NCBI GenBank assembly: GCA_029213305.1
Contig: JARGPA010000002.1
Location: 66,592-130,591, forward strand
Direction: 5' to 3'
Source of the DNA: Phycisphaerales bacterium
GTDB lineage: Bacteria; Planctomycetota; Phycisphaerae; Phycisphaerales; UBA1924
Length of the DNA stretch: 64,000 bases
Shown here: positions 18,040-25,668 of the stretch, piece after piece
Layout of the letters: every line of letters starts with the position of its first letter
Position numbering within the stretch: the stretch's first letter is position 1
The notes under the pieces: model-generated
Told to the model about the DNA's origin: nothing
Database searches by the model: none
The model's input: only the letters and a program-made list of their open reading frames with translations
Program-made: the position numbers and the translations under genes

Positions 18040-18702
18040 ATGATGACAAAGAATACATTCACCAAAGGTGTCTCGCTGAGTAGTAACGCGATGATCTTGT
18101 GCGCCGCTTGTTCACTCTGCTCTCTATCACTTGTTGGTTGCTCTTCATCAAGTACTCGAACCGACAAGGGTTCAAGCATCGAAGAGATCAACCCCGCGAT
18201 TGGTTATGTTCAACGACGCAAGCAAGAAGCTCTTCAACATTACAGCATTGCTTCCCAGTTCCATCTTGACGAAATGCATGAAGAGGCGCTCGCAGAGTAT
18301 CGCAAAGCACTCGAGCTCGATGACAAGCTTTATGCCGCATGGAACAACATGGGACAACTTCTGATGGCGCAGGGAAACTACGCCGACGCGGTTTCTGCGT
18401 ACCAGATTGCATCTGGAATTGAACCTACTGATCCGCGCCCTGAATACAACATCGGGCTTGCGTATCAACAGGTTGGTTGGGCTGAAGATTCATTCACTCA
18501 CTTTGAAAACGCACTTGCAAGAGATGCAAACTACATCCCCGCGCTTCGTGGAGTCGTTCGTAGCGCAGAAATGCTCGGCACAGGTGATTCAAAGATCTTG
18601 GGATACATCAAGAATGCTCAGTTGCGTGAAACTGATGAACAATGGCGCGAATATTTCTCAACACAAAAATTCCGTGTGGAAGCATACATCCGAAGCCATT
18701 GA
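18040..18702 (+). CDS. TPR-repeat lipoprotein
   Basis: A 220-residue lipoprotein (signal peptide ending LSLVGC near residue 34) with about three tetratricopeptide repeats: AYQFHLD-type start near 75, AAWNNMGQLLMAQGNYADAVSAYQIA near 105-130 and EYNIGLAYQQVGWAEDSFTHFENAL near 140-165. It ends the secretion operon 12 bases after the M-like gene. By analogy with PilW/PilF pilotins it could help secretin targeting or assembly in the outer membrane, but that is inference. It converges with the PhoH gene. Confidence 0.78.
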   Translation: MMTKNTFTKGVSLSSNAMILCAACSLCSLSLVGCSSSSTRTDKGSSIEEINPAIGYVQRRKQEALQHYSIASQFHLDEMHEEALAEYRKALELDDKLYAAWNNMGQLLMAQGNYADAVSAYQIASGIEPTDPRPEYNIGLAYQQVGWAEDSFTHFENALARDANYIPALRGVVRSAEMLGTGDSKILGYIKNAQLRETDEQWREYFSTQKFRVEAYIRSH

Positions 18703-18726
18703 ATCGATTGATTCTCACTTGACAGA

Positions 18727-20199
18727 TCAGAGACGTTCTGCAGCAAGGCTCGCGAGCGTGCTTCGCTCTGATTTCTGCAAGGTGATGTGTCCAACAATTC
18801 CGAGTCCACGCATTTTCTCAACTGTGTAACTCAATCCATTGGATGATGAGTCAAGATACGGATGATCGATCTGTCCGATATCACCTGTTAGAATTAGCTT
18901 TGTGCCTTCACCGATACGGGAGACGATTGTCTTAACCTCATGGGGGGTCAGGTTCTGTGCTTCATCAACAATCATGAACTGATGCGGGATCGATCTGCCT
19001 CGGATATAAGTCAATGGTTCAAGCACCAATCGGCCGTCGGCAACAAGTTTGTCGATTCGTTGTTCACTCGACTTACTCTCTGCGTTTTGATTCGGAGCGC
19101 CGCGCGTTGACATAAGGTAAGTCAAGTTATCGAAAATTGGTTGCATCCAAGCGCCGAGCTTCTCGTCTTTGTCTCCAGGGAGATATCCGATATCGCGCCC
19201 CATAGGCATAATCGGTCTCGCGACAAGCAGTTTATCGAATCGCTCTTCTTGAAAAACCTTTGTCATTCCTGCAGCGATTGCAAGCAGAGTTTTCCCTGTA
19301 CCTGCGCTCCCCAAGAGAGTAACAAGTTTAATCTCATCATCGAGTAATAAATCAAGCGCCATTGTTTGTTGGACATTGCGTGCAACGATCCCGAATGTCG
19401 GTTTCTTCTGCGATGCAACAGGGATCAGATGATCTGTGTCTGCTAATCGACGAGCTAACCCTGAGTGTGCTTCATCAGATACATCTGAGAGCATCACATA
19501 CTGGTTTGGTGTCAACTCTTGGACATACGGATCCGCTTCCGGCGGAGTCACTGTCAAATACTCTGTGAGTTCTTCAACTTCGAGCATCCGATCACGATAA
19601 AGCGTGTCAATGATGTCGCTTGATGTTTCGATATCGACAAAGCCTGTGTAGAGTCGATCTGCATCAACCTGTTGATTCAGGAAATCTTCAGAACGGATAC
19701 CCAGCGCGTCAGACTTGATCCGAGCCGCGAGATCCTTTGAGACAAAGACTGCTCGTTTGCCTTCTCGGCTAAGCGCCCATGCGGCTGCAATAATCCGATT
19801 GTCCGGCATGTCCTTCGACAAAATTGCAGGCCGATCGTGATCATTGATGTCAATCGACAATGTACCAGTCGCGCCCGATGCTTGAGCGCCGAGTTTCGAG
19901 AGCTCAACCCCCTTAATCAACTTCCCATACTTACGCAGCCGATCGAGATAACGAATTGCAGAACGAGCAGATCGTCCAACATCATCTTCACGACGCTTCA
20001 TCGCGTCGAGCTCTTCAAGAACTGGATACGGGATAACTACATGATTGTCTTGGAACACAAAGAGTGCGTTAGGATTGTGTAGAAGCACATTCGTGTCGAG
20101 CACATAGTACTTAGGGTCTGACTTCGATTCTTGATGAAGCTCGGTTGTAGAACCAGAAGCTGAGTCAGTTTGCGGTCCCTTCTTGGGCGTTGACGACAT
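18727..20199 (-). CDS. PIN-domain plus PhoH-like ATPase
   Basis: A 490-residue two-domain protein. The N-terminal PIN nuclease-like domain begins YVLDTNVLLHNP and has the acidic cluster typical of PIN (LDTNVL, PVLEELDAMK, DNRIIAAAW). The C-terminal PhoH ATPase has Walker A GSAGTGKTLLAIAAG and Walker B MIVDEAQNLTPHEVKTIVSRIGEG. This PhoH2/YlaK arrangement is linked in other bacteria to RNA unwinding and cleavage. The ATG at 20199 is preferred over the in-frame TTG at 20217 because GGAGG sits 11 bases upstream of the ATG and the TTG overlaps that site. Convergent with the secretion operon. Confidence 0.9.
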   Translation of the reverse strand: MSSTPKKGPQTDSASGSTTELHQESKSDPKYYVLDTNVLLHNPNALFVFQDNHVVIPYPVLEELDAMKRREDDVGRSARSAIRYLDRLRKYGKLIKGVELSKLGAQASGATGTLSIDINDHDRPAILSKDMPDNRIIAAAWALSREGKRAVFVSKDLAARIKSDALGIRSEDFLNQQVDADRLYTGFVDIETSSDIIDTLYRDRMLEVEELTEYLTVTPPEADPYVQELTPNQYVMLSDVSDEAHSGLARRLADTDHLIPVASQKKPTFGIVARNVQQTMALDLLLDDEIKLVTLLGSAGTGKTLLAIAAGMTKVFQEERFDKLLVARPIMPMGRDIGYLPGDKDEKLGAWMQPIFDNLTYLMSTRGAPNQNAESKSSEQRIDKLVADGRLVLEPLTYIRGRSIPHQFMIVDEAQNLTPHEVKTIVSRIGEGTKLILTGDIGQIDHPYLDSSSNGLSYTVEKMRGLGIVGHITLQKSERSTLASLAAERL

Positions 20200-20299
20200 G
20201 TTGTGGGATCCCTCCAAAGTGCACGATTGTATTCAATCAATAGAGTATATCGGTTAATTCCGTCTCTCGCAGCAACGAAGATGTCGCAAAGACATCTGA

Positions 20300-20818
20300 T
20301 TAGACAAAGGCTGCGATCACAAAGAATAACCCGGCGCCAATCGTGAGACCCAACTTGATGAAGATTGATATCGTGCGTCCTATCGCGGCCCCGCCTCCAG
20401 ATTTGAGTGAGTCCCCCCAGGTTTGGTTCACGATGGTTCGTTCAACCATCAAAGCACCTGCTCCAGCACCCAGTATCCCACCGAGGATGGTGCCGAGGAT
20501 TGGAATCGGGATGAAAAAAGTTCCAAAGATCGCACCGAGCATTGTCCCAATCATCGCGCCGAGAGCGCCTCGCTTTGTGCCTCCGAGCTTTTTTACACCA
20601 ACTGCAGATGCAACGAAGTCTGTTGCTTCTGAAATGATTCCGAGGATCACGAGCGTGAGAACTGCGCGCCATGAGATGATTTCGGGTTGCCACCACATGC
20701 AGAATCCGGAGATGAGCACCATCATCCAGATCCCAGGTAGTGCGAGAACAACGAAAACCAACCCTGCGAGTCCAGAGATCGCTGCGATGGATGCAATCAC
20801 CCAGACTTCCCAGATCAT
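20300..20818 (-). CDS. DUF456 family membrane protein
   Basis: A 172-residue integral membrane protein with five or so hydrophobic segments and glycine-rich helices (GTMLGAIFGTFFIPIPILGTILGGILGAGAGAL). The pattern, with VLALPGIWMMVL near the start and GGTKRGALGAMIG in the middle, matches the DUF456 family, whose function is not established. It is 15 bases downstream of the next minus-strand gene and probably cotranscribed. A short inverted repeat (AGATGTC/GACATCT, 20279-20297) follows the stop but lacks a T tract. Confidence 0.75.
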   Translation of the reverse strand: MIWEVWVIASIAAISGLAGLVFVVLALPGIWMMVLISGFCMWWQPEIISWRAVLTLVILGIISEATDFVASAVGVKKLGGTKRGALGAMIGTMLGAIFGTFFIPIPILGTILGGILGAGAGALMVERTIVNQTWGDSLKSGGGAAIGRTISIFIKLGLTIGAGLFFVIAAFV

Positions 20819-20833
20819 GAACTTACCTTCAAG

Positions 20834-21757
20834 CTAGTCTTCTGTCGCCGACGAGTCCGACGGTTCTGAAGAGTCATTGGATTGAGCAGGAGCAGTCTCC
20901 GCCTCATTCTCATCTTCTTGGGAAGGGAAGGCTTTCTCTTCCATTGCGAGGATCCATTCTTCTACATAGAGATGTTGGTAGGTGTCGACCGATATCTCTT
21001 TGCCTCCCAGCGAATCGTGAGAAGATTTGATCTTAAGGAACACAATGAACTTATCCCATTTGCGTTTATCAACTTCTTCAAGATCGTCTGGGGTGATTGT
21101 CCCGCCGTTGGGAAGAGTCAGCGCCATTGTGTCGCTTACCCATGCATATTTCTTGGTTTTGACTTTGAGAATATGAACAAACATCAACAATGCGACCGTC
21201 CAACAGACAGCCATGATCATCCATTGAACAATCAAGTCAAAGTTACTCAAAGGTTTGGGTAGTTTTGCGGATTGCCATTCGAGTTTGAGTGTTTCAAGTT
21301 CCCGTTCGGGTGTTTCGATCACAGTGTATTCTGGATCGAGATGCCCGATGACTTTGAGCGCATCGAGCCAATTCATCCGAGCAACAAGCATTGAAGCTCG
21401 AAGATTCCTGTTGCTTGATGAGTCTTGCGCATCTGTAAGATTTCGAGTTTGAGTCTCGGGTTCGTTGAGTCTTGTGTACTCTTCGCTTGGGTTTGCTACT
21501 GAGGTATCACGGATGAAGATTCCGAAGTCTTCTGAGTTTGCCCGTTTGCTTTGCTCAAGATATTGCCACTTTGCCCATTGTGCGTATCGCTCGCCTCGCT
21601 TGGGGTAGACACTAGATGCATCCCAGAAACCCCACGCTCCAACTATAAAGATCACGATCGTAATTACACTGAGCTTGAGTGCCCATCGGGGATTGATTGG
21701 CGCTTTCGCACAGTCACTCGTCACTGGTGAGAGTTGTTCTTGTTTTTGATCGCTCAT
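20834..21757 (-). CDS. hypothetical membrane protein
   Basis: A 307-residue protein with two membrane spans, near residues 28-46 (LKLSVITIVIFIVGAWGFWDA) and about 178-200 (LIVQWMIMAVCWTVALLMFVHIL), separated by a periplasmic helical region. The C-terminal cytoplasmic part ends in an acidic Glu/Ser tail. The segment YAWVSDTMALTLPNGGTITPDDLEEVDKRKWDKFIV has a small-domain look but no family I know. ATG at 21757 is preferred over the frame's first ATG at 21853, which would add a tail before the hydrophobic segment. No function is proposed. Confidence 0.65.
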   Translation of the reverse strand: MSDQKQEQLSPVTSDCAKAPINPRWALKLSVITIVIFIVGAWGFWDASSVYPKRGERYAQWAKWQYLEQSKRANSEDFGIFIRDTSVANPSEEYTRLNEPETQTRNLTDAQDSSSNRNLRASMLVARMNWLDALKVIGHLDPEYTVIETPERELETLKLEWQSAKLPKPLSNFDLIVQWMIMAVCWTVALLMFVHILKVKTKKYAWVSDTMALTLPNGGTITPDDLEEVDKRKWDKFIVFLKIKSSHDSLGGKEISVDTYQHLYVEEWILAMEEKAFPSQEDENEAETAPAQSNDSSEPSDSSATED

Positions 21758-21932
21758 GATGTCTATTCGCTCCGTAGGAGTGTCGGCATATGGGTCCAAT
21801 GAATGATTATTCGCGTAACTTAGAGAGATATCGGCATAGGACGTCGTGAACATGGAGCAAGGTCACGGAATTCCGGCCCATTTCGACAGGAAATGGACAA
21901 TTCATGTCTTTTCTTATCTCCAAATATGGATC

Positions 21933-22169
21933 TTAGTCTCTCGGAAGATCGACTCTATCGATAGCCTTTGCCCACCAGAGTGCTGCTCGTTTTTCGCCTT
22001 CTGTGAGTTTCATCAACCCTGAGTATCCACCCAAATCGACTCGTTTAGAGGGAATCTTGGGATACTTCTTGTTTGAGAGCAATGCAAGGGTCAAAAACCT
22101 TGAGTGCTCTGCTCTAAACTTAGCGCCTGCATCGATGATCTTTTTTCTTTGAAACCCATTCCAAATCAT
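21933..22169 (-). CDS. small basic hypothetical protein
   Basis: A 78-residue basic protein rich in Lys, Arg and aromatic residues, with GEKRAALWWAKAIDRVDLP at the C-terminus. No family is recognised and no ribosome-binding site is visible upstream of the ATG. Its 5' end contains TTTCTTTGAAACCC (22144-22157, read on plus), which recurs at 22210-22223, so this region may include a small duplication. It may be real because the composition is protein-like and the neighbouring space is otherwise empty, but a chance frame cannot be excluded. Confidence 0.35.
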   Translation of the reverse strand: MIWNGFQRKKIIDAGAKFRAEHSRFLTLALLSNKKYPKIPSKRVDLGGYSGLMKLTEGEKRAALWWAKAIDRVDLPRD

Positions 22170-22283
22170 GGTTTGAGTGTATCAGATTTCTTGCGATCAG
22201 CCAATTTTGTTTCTTTGAAACCCCTACGGGCGCTCATTTTTGAGATTCAGATGCTCATCCTTGAGATGCTCATTCGAATTCAG

Positions 22284-22312
22284 TTGGCCGATCCGATGAA
22301 GCTACCTACGAT
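22284..22312 (+). promoter_or_regulatory. possible promoter of SRP RNA
   Basis: TTGGCC (22284-22289) and TACGAT (22307-22312) with a 17-base spacer could be a -35/-10 pair ending about 20 bases before the SRP RNA stem. Weak but well spaced. Confidence 0.35.
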
Positions 22313-22331
22313 CTCTGCTCGCGACCCCTTC

Positions 22332-22443
22332 TTGTCGATGCCCGGGCCCGATGCACGGGTGTCCTGTGAAACTGGTCAGGGCCTGACCGCAGCAGCCATA
22401 AGCAGCCGATATCCGGTGCCGTTGGTGTCCTGGGCATCGACAA
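22332..22443 (+). ncRNA. ffs: signal recognition particle RNA, small bacterial (4.5S) type
   Basis: A transcript of about 110 bases. The termini pair: TTGTCGATGCCC (22332-22343) with GGGCATCGACAA (22432-22443). The middle contains the domain IV signature GGTCAGG...AGCAGCC...AAGCAG (22374-22404), the Ffh-binding asymmetric and symmetric loops. The apical loop reads GCC-TGAC-CGC in place of the common CC-GGAA-GG, so the closing pair would be C-C or the loop larger. It lies 82 bases upstream of dnaX, a frequent neighbourhood for SRP RNA. The strand is set by the AGCAG order. Confidence 0.9.
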
Positions 22444-22525
22444 TGAGGGGTTGTTGAATAAATTAGGAAATTGAATACTGAGATGTACTTAAATTCCGAC
22501 GATTTCGACGCTCCTACCATCTGAC

Positions 22526-23650
22526 ATGGCTTATACCGCACTTGCTCGCAAACATCGCTCTCGTACTTTCGACGAAGTCATTGGACAGTCTCCCATCGCG
22601 AAGACGCTCAAAGCCGCGATTGATTCGGATCGGGTCCATCACGCGTATCTCTTCATCGGGACTCGTGGAGTTGGAAAAACCTCGATGGCGAGGATCTTTG
22701 CAAATGAGCTCAACAATCCTGAGAATAAGGACGATGTCGCGGCTGCGATATTCGCAGGTCAGGACACGGATGTCATCGAAATTGACGCGGCCTCGAACAC
22801 GGGTGTAGACAATACCCGCGAGCTGATCGCGAACTCTGCGTATCGTCCGATGCGTGGACACTACAAAATCTACATCATTGACGAAGTTCATATGCTCTCC
22901 ATGCAGGCCTTCAACGCGCTTCTCAAAACGATGGAAGAACCTCCCGAGCATGTAAAGTTCATCCTGTGCACGACTGAATCACATAAAGTTCCTGCAACGA
23001 TTCAATCTCGTTGTCAACGATTCGATTTCCGAAACATACCTGCGACGCAGATAGCAGATCATCTCAAGTCACTCATCAAGTCTGAGGGTTTCAAAGCAGA
23101 TGAAGAGTTGATTTTTACTCTCTCGAGATTGGGCAACGGATCAATGCGTGACGCGCTCTCGTTGCTTGATCGCTTGCTTGCATCGGGTGAAAAGAAACTA
23201 ACTATCAATCTACTAGAAGAGTTACTTGGATTGCCTGATCGTGAACTCCTCAGTGCATTGATCGACGCAATCGCGGATGGAGATCCCAAAACCGTTCTCC
23301 AATCCACAGGCACTTTGATGAACAAGGGAATCTCTGGAGAACAACTCCTCGGTTCATTGCTCGAAAGATTCAGAGACTTGATGGTTCTGGGATCTTGCGG
23401 CGAAGACACTGATCTCGTCGATCTTTCAGACGAAGCGCGTACAAGTGAGTATGCACGGGCTCGTAGATTCGACGCCGCAGGCGTTGTTCACATGATTGCA
23501 CTTTGCGAATCCGTTCAACGAGCGATTAAATCATCTCCTGCTCCACGAGCGTTGCTCGATGCATGTATGGTTCGTCTTGCGATGACTGAGAAAATCGCAG
23601 ATGTCGCGGCATTCGTAGTCGGCGGAGGAAACGCAATAAAAAAAGCGTGA
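22526..23650 (+). CDS. dnaX: DNA polymerase III gamma subunit (0-frame product)
   Basis: A 374-residue clamp-loader ATPase, the gamma form. Visible are KHRSRTFDEVIGQ at the start, Walker A GTRGVGKT (45-52), Walker B IYIIDEVH (115-122), sensor 1 region ILCTTES and the arginine-finger motif IQSRCQRF. The four-cysteine zinc module normally placed between Walker A and VIEIDAAS is missing: residues 60-82 contain no cysteine. The frame ends at TGA 23648-23650, immediately after an A7 run, and a tau-like tail continues in the -1 frame (see next entries). The order ffs-dnaX-ybaB is classical; recR is not adjacent. Confidence 0.93.
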   Translation: MAYTALARKHRSRTFDEVIGQSPIAKTLKAAIDSDRVHHAYLFIGTRGVGKTSMARIFANELNNPENKDDVAAAIFAGQDTDVIEIDAASNTGVDNTRELIANSAYRPMRGHYKIYIIDEVHMLSMQAFNALLKTMEEPPEHVKFILCTTESHKVPATIQSRCQRFDFRNIPATQIADHLKSLIKSEGFKADEELIFTLSRLGNGSMRDALSLLDRLLASGEKKLTINLLEELLGLPDRELLSALIDAIADGDPKTVLQSTGTLMNKGISGEQLLGSLLERFRDLMVLGSCGEDTDLVDLSDEARTSEYARARRFDAAGVVHMIALCESVQRAIKSSPAPRALLDACMVRLAMTEKIADVAAFVVGGGNAIKKA

Positions 23651-23700
23651 GGGCAGCGTCATCAAGCGTCGAAGAACCAAAACCTCGACCTACGCTGCCC
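23624..23700 (+). promoter_or_regulatory. programmed -1 frameshift signal of dnaX
   Basis: Elements in order: GGAGGA (23624-23629), a Shine-Dalgarno-like stimulator 8 bases upstream of the slip site; slippery A AAA AAA (23638-23644) in the gamma frame; a 6-base spacer holding the gamma stop; then a 9-bp stem GGGCAGCGT (23651-23659) with ACGCTGCCC (23692-23700), with an inner 5-bp stem GTCGA/TCGAC (23668-23672 with 23685-23689). The arrangement parallels the E. coli dnaX signal. The A7 run could also allow RNA polymerase slippage, as in Thermus dnaX. Confidence 0.85.
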
Positions 23701-23946
23701 CTAAGACCAGTTAAACCTATCAAACGAGATGAACCCCGCGAACCCGCGGCGTCGAATCATCGTCGGAAAATTCAAGTTGTTAAAACTGAATCTACGACTG
23801 TGCAAGAGATTGCACCTGAGCAAATTCAACCTACTCCTCAGATGCGAGCACCGACTCCAGAAGAGGTTGAAGCAGATCCGTTGGTTCGATCAGTACTCGA
23901 TGTGTTTGCAGGTGAAATCAAAAGAGTACATCCAAAGAATAAGTGA
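23647..23946 (+). CDS. dnaX: tau-specific C-terminal extension of DnaX, reached by -1 frameshift
   Basis: An open frame of 99 codons overlapping the gamma stop by four bases (GTGA). It encodes a basic, proline-rich linker followed by PTPEEVEADPLVRSVLDVFAGEIKRVHPK, which resembles the conserved extreme C-terminus of bacterial DnaX (a 'P.V..AL..F.G.I..V' pattern). I read it as the tail of tau: translation from 22526 slips -1 at 23638-23644 and goes on through 23644 to the stop at 23944-23946, giving about 473 residues. A separate GTG-started protein is possible but less likely. Confidence 0.75.
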   Translation: MRAASSSVEEPKPRPTLPLRPVKPIKRDEPREPAASNHRRKIQVVKTESTTVQEIAPEQIQPTPQMRAPTPEEVEADPLVRSVLDVFAGEIKRVHPKNK

Positions 23947-23955
23947 GAATCATCT

Positions 23956-24327
23956 ATGTTTGACAAACTTAAAACAATGCAAGCACTTGGTTCATTGATG
24001 AAGAACAAAGAGCAGCTCGCAGAAGCTGGCGAACGAATCAAAGCAAAGATTGAGACGATGAGAATTGACGGCGAAGCCGGCGGCGGAGCATGTCGAGCAA
24101 TCGTCAACGGCAAAATGAAACTCATGGATCTCAAACTTGATCCAGCACTACTCGCAGGAATGGCCGTCGATGAAAAGACTCGCGATCTCGCAACTGCACT
24201 CATTAAAGATGCTATTAATGATGCAACAGAACGAGCACAACAACAAGTCCAAGATTTAATATCTCGTGAGGCAGAAGAACTCGGGCTCGGAGATATCGGC
24301 TCCCAGCTCGGTGGGTTCTTGAACTAA
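23956..24327 (+). CDS. ybaB: YbaB/EbfC nucleoid-associated protein
   Basis: A 123-residue YbaB-family protein, a small dimeric DNA-binding nucleoid protein. The family pattern is visible: MFDKLKTMQALGSLMKNK at the start, an ETMRIDGEAGGGACRAIVNGKMKLMDLKLD beta-hairpin, and a helical IKDAINDATERAQQQVQ stretch ending in GLGDIGSQLGG. It starts 9 bases after the tau stop and is usually coexpressed with dnaX. It is slightly longer than the E. coli protein (109). The function of the family in replication or repair remains loosely defined. Confidence 0.9.
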   Translation: MFDKLKTMQALGSLMKNKEQLAEAGERIKAKIETMRIDGEAGGGACRAIVNGKMKLMDLKLDPALLAGMAVDEKTRDLATALIKDAINDATERAQQQVQDLISREAEELGLGDIGSQLGGFLN

Positions 24328-24330
24328 ATT

Positions 24331-25038
24331 ATGAGTGTTCGCGTCGAATCGAACGAAGATCTGGTTCCTATTAAGATCGTTATCGATCGATCCATAATCG
24401 TTCACAAGCAATCAGACACCATTCAAAGAGCATGGCAAGAACTGTGTGATGTCAACCCACGATACTTCAATGGATCAATGCTTTCATTTGATTCATTTGA
24501 TCCAAAGTCGGGTGTGATCCAAGCTTCGGTTGAAGAGTACAAGAATCATGCGGTTCGAGATTCAGTTGATGTCGGAATTTCTTTGCTTGCGGTCACCGCT
24601 GTATTAGCCGCTCCTGATCAGGATCAGAACACAACGGTATTTCTACTTGGAAGACGATCCACTCAACTCCATCGTTATGGCGGGCTGTGGGAGCTTGGAC
24701 CCTCTGGTGGCGTAGATGTCCCCCGATTCAGAAGAACGCTCAAACAAAGACATATCTTGAAAGAAGTTGCGAGAGAAATCAAAGAAGAAATCGGTATACG
24801 AATCTCGACTCGGCCACATGGATTGAGAGCAATAATACATGACCACGAAGCAGGATCAACAGACATTGTGATTGCGATTGTCCTCGAAGAGATTCCTCTA
24901 CTCAAAATGAACTGGGAATACAGCGATACTCGATGGGTGACGATCGATGAACTCTATGAATGGGTACAAACAAGTCCAGAAGAACTCATCCCAACAACAG
25001 TCGAACTTGCTCGTATTTTGTATGAAACTAGGTCCTAA
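24331..25038 (+). CDS. NUDIX-family hydrolase
   Basis: A 235-residue protein with a central NUDIX domain: GLWELGPSGGVDVP (about 122-135), then KEVAREIKEEIGI (about 147-159), the REXXEE part of the NUDIX box. The first half of the box is lengthened by an inserted basic segment (RFRRTLKQRH), so the usual Gly and first Glu spacing is altered. The N-terminal 80 residues form a separate alpha/beta region. Such proteins hydrolyse nucleoside diphosphate derivatives; the substrate here is unknown. It starts 3 bases after ybaB and continues the operon. Confidence 0.75.
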   Translation: MSVRVESNEDLVPIKIVIDRSIIVHKQSDTIQRAWQELCDVNPRYFNGSMLSFDSFDPKSGVIQASVEEYKNHAVRDSVDVGISLLAVTAVLAAPDQDQNTTVFLLGRRSTQLHRYGGLWELGPSGGVDVPRFRRTLKQRHILKEVAREIKEEIGIRISTRPHGLRAIIHDHEAGSTDIVIAIVLEEIPLLKMNWEYSDTRWVTIDELYEWVQTSPEELIPTTVELARILYETRS

Positions 25039-25047
25039 GATAGAATC

Positions 25048-25668
25048 ATGAGTATCGACGCGTCTCCCACTATTGCATCTCAAACTATTGATGGGTTCCT
25101 TGAATCACTCAATGCGAAGATTCCAACCCCAGGGGGAGGAGCCGCGGCGGCGATCACCGGCGCGACTGCTGCTGCTACTGCGGGGATGGTTGTTAGTTAT
25201 TCAGTAGACAAAAAATCTCTTTCAGAGTTTAAACTGAACAACTCCAACGCTCAGAACCAACTCAATCGTGCGCGAGAGATGTTTCTCATGTTGGGTGATG
25301 AAGACGCCGCAGGGTACAGCGAACTCAACTACTTGTGGAAACTTGACAAAGCGGATCCTCAACGAGTCGCAAGGTGGGACAATGCTGTCGCAGGCGCGAT
25401 TGGTCCTCCTAAGGCAATGCTCGCGCTGGCGCTTGATGTACTGAGATTGTGTGAACAGTTGATTAACACAACAAATCGACAACTCAAGTCAGATTTAGGA
25501 GTCGCTGCAGTTTTGTTTGAAGCAACAGCCCGATCCGCTGCGTGGAATGTAAAAATTAACATCCCTCTACTTGAAACATCGATGCAACAAACAGCACGAG
25601 ATGAAGTTGATTCATTTCTTAAAACTGCATCTGAGCTTTGTAAGACAATCGAAACGGGGTGTATGTGA
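25048..25668 (+). CDS. cyclodeaminase/cyclohydrolase family protein
   Basis: A 206-residue all-helical protein of the formiminotransferase-cyclodeaminase C-terminal (FTCD_C) family. It begins TIDGFLESLNAKIPTPGGGAAAAITGATAAATAGMVV, the family's glycine-rich first helix, and keeps the DEDAAGYSELN segment. Relatives act on formimino-tetrahydrofolate (cyclodeaminase) or methenyl-tetrahydrofolate (FchA cyclohydrolase), so a role in one-carbon metabolism is likely. The stand-alone size fits FchA. It lies 9 bases after the NUDIX gene and overlaps the next gene's GTG start. Confidence 0.8.
   Translation: MSIDASPTIASQTIDGFLESLNAKIPTPGGGAAAAITGATAAATAGMVVSYSVDKKSLSEFKLNNSNAQNQLNRAREMFLMLGDEDAAGYSELNYLWKLDKADPQRVARWDNAVAGAIGPPKAMLALALDVLRLCEQLINTTNRQLKSDLGVAAVLFEATARSAAWNVKINIPLLETSMQQTARDEVDSFLKTASELCKTIETGCM

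Noticed and set aside
20279-20297. Inverted repeat after the DUF456 gene as a terminator
   Set aside because: The stem is only 7 bp and no T tract follows on the minus strand.
20343-20837. A 164-codon frame on plus
   Set aside because: Exact antisense shadow of the DUF456 gene; proline-rich composition typical of such shadows.
22144-22223. A 14-base direct repeat (TTTCTTTGAAACCC) and nearby AGATGCTCAT copies
   Set aside because: Only two copies each with no flanking inverted repeats or target duplication; too small to call a mobile element.
23647-23946. Reading the -1 frame as an independent GTG-started gene
   Set aside because: A proper frameshift signal precedes it and the product resembles a DnaX tail, so it is better treated as part of tau.
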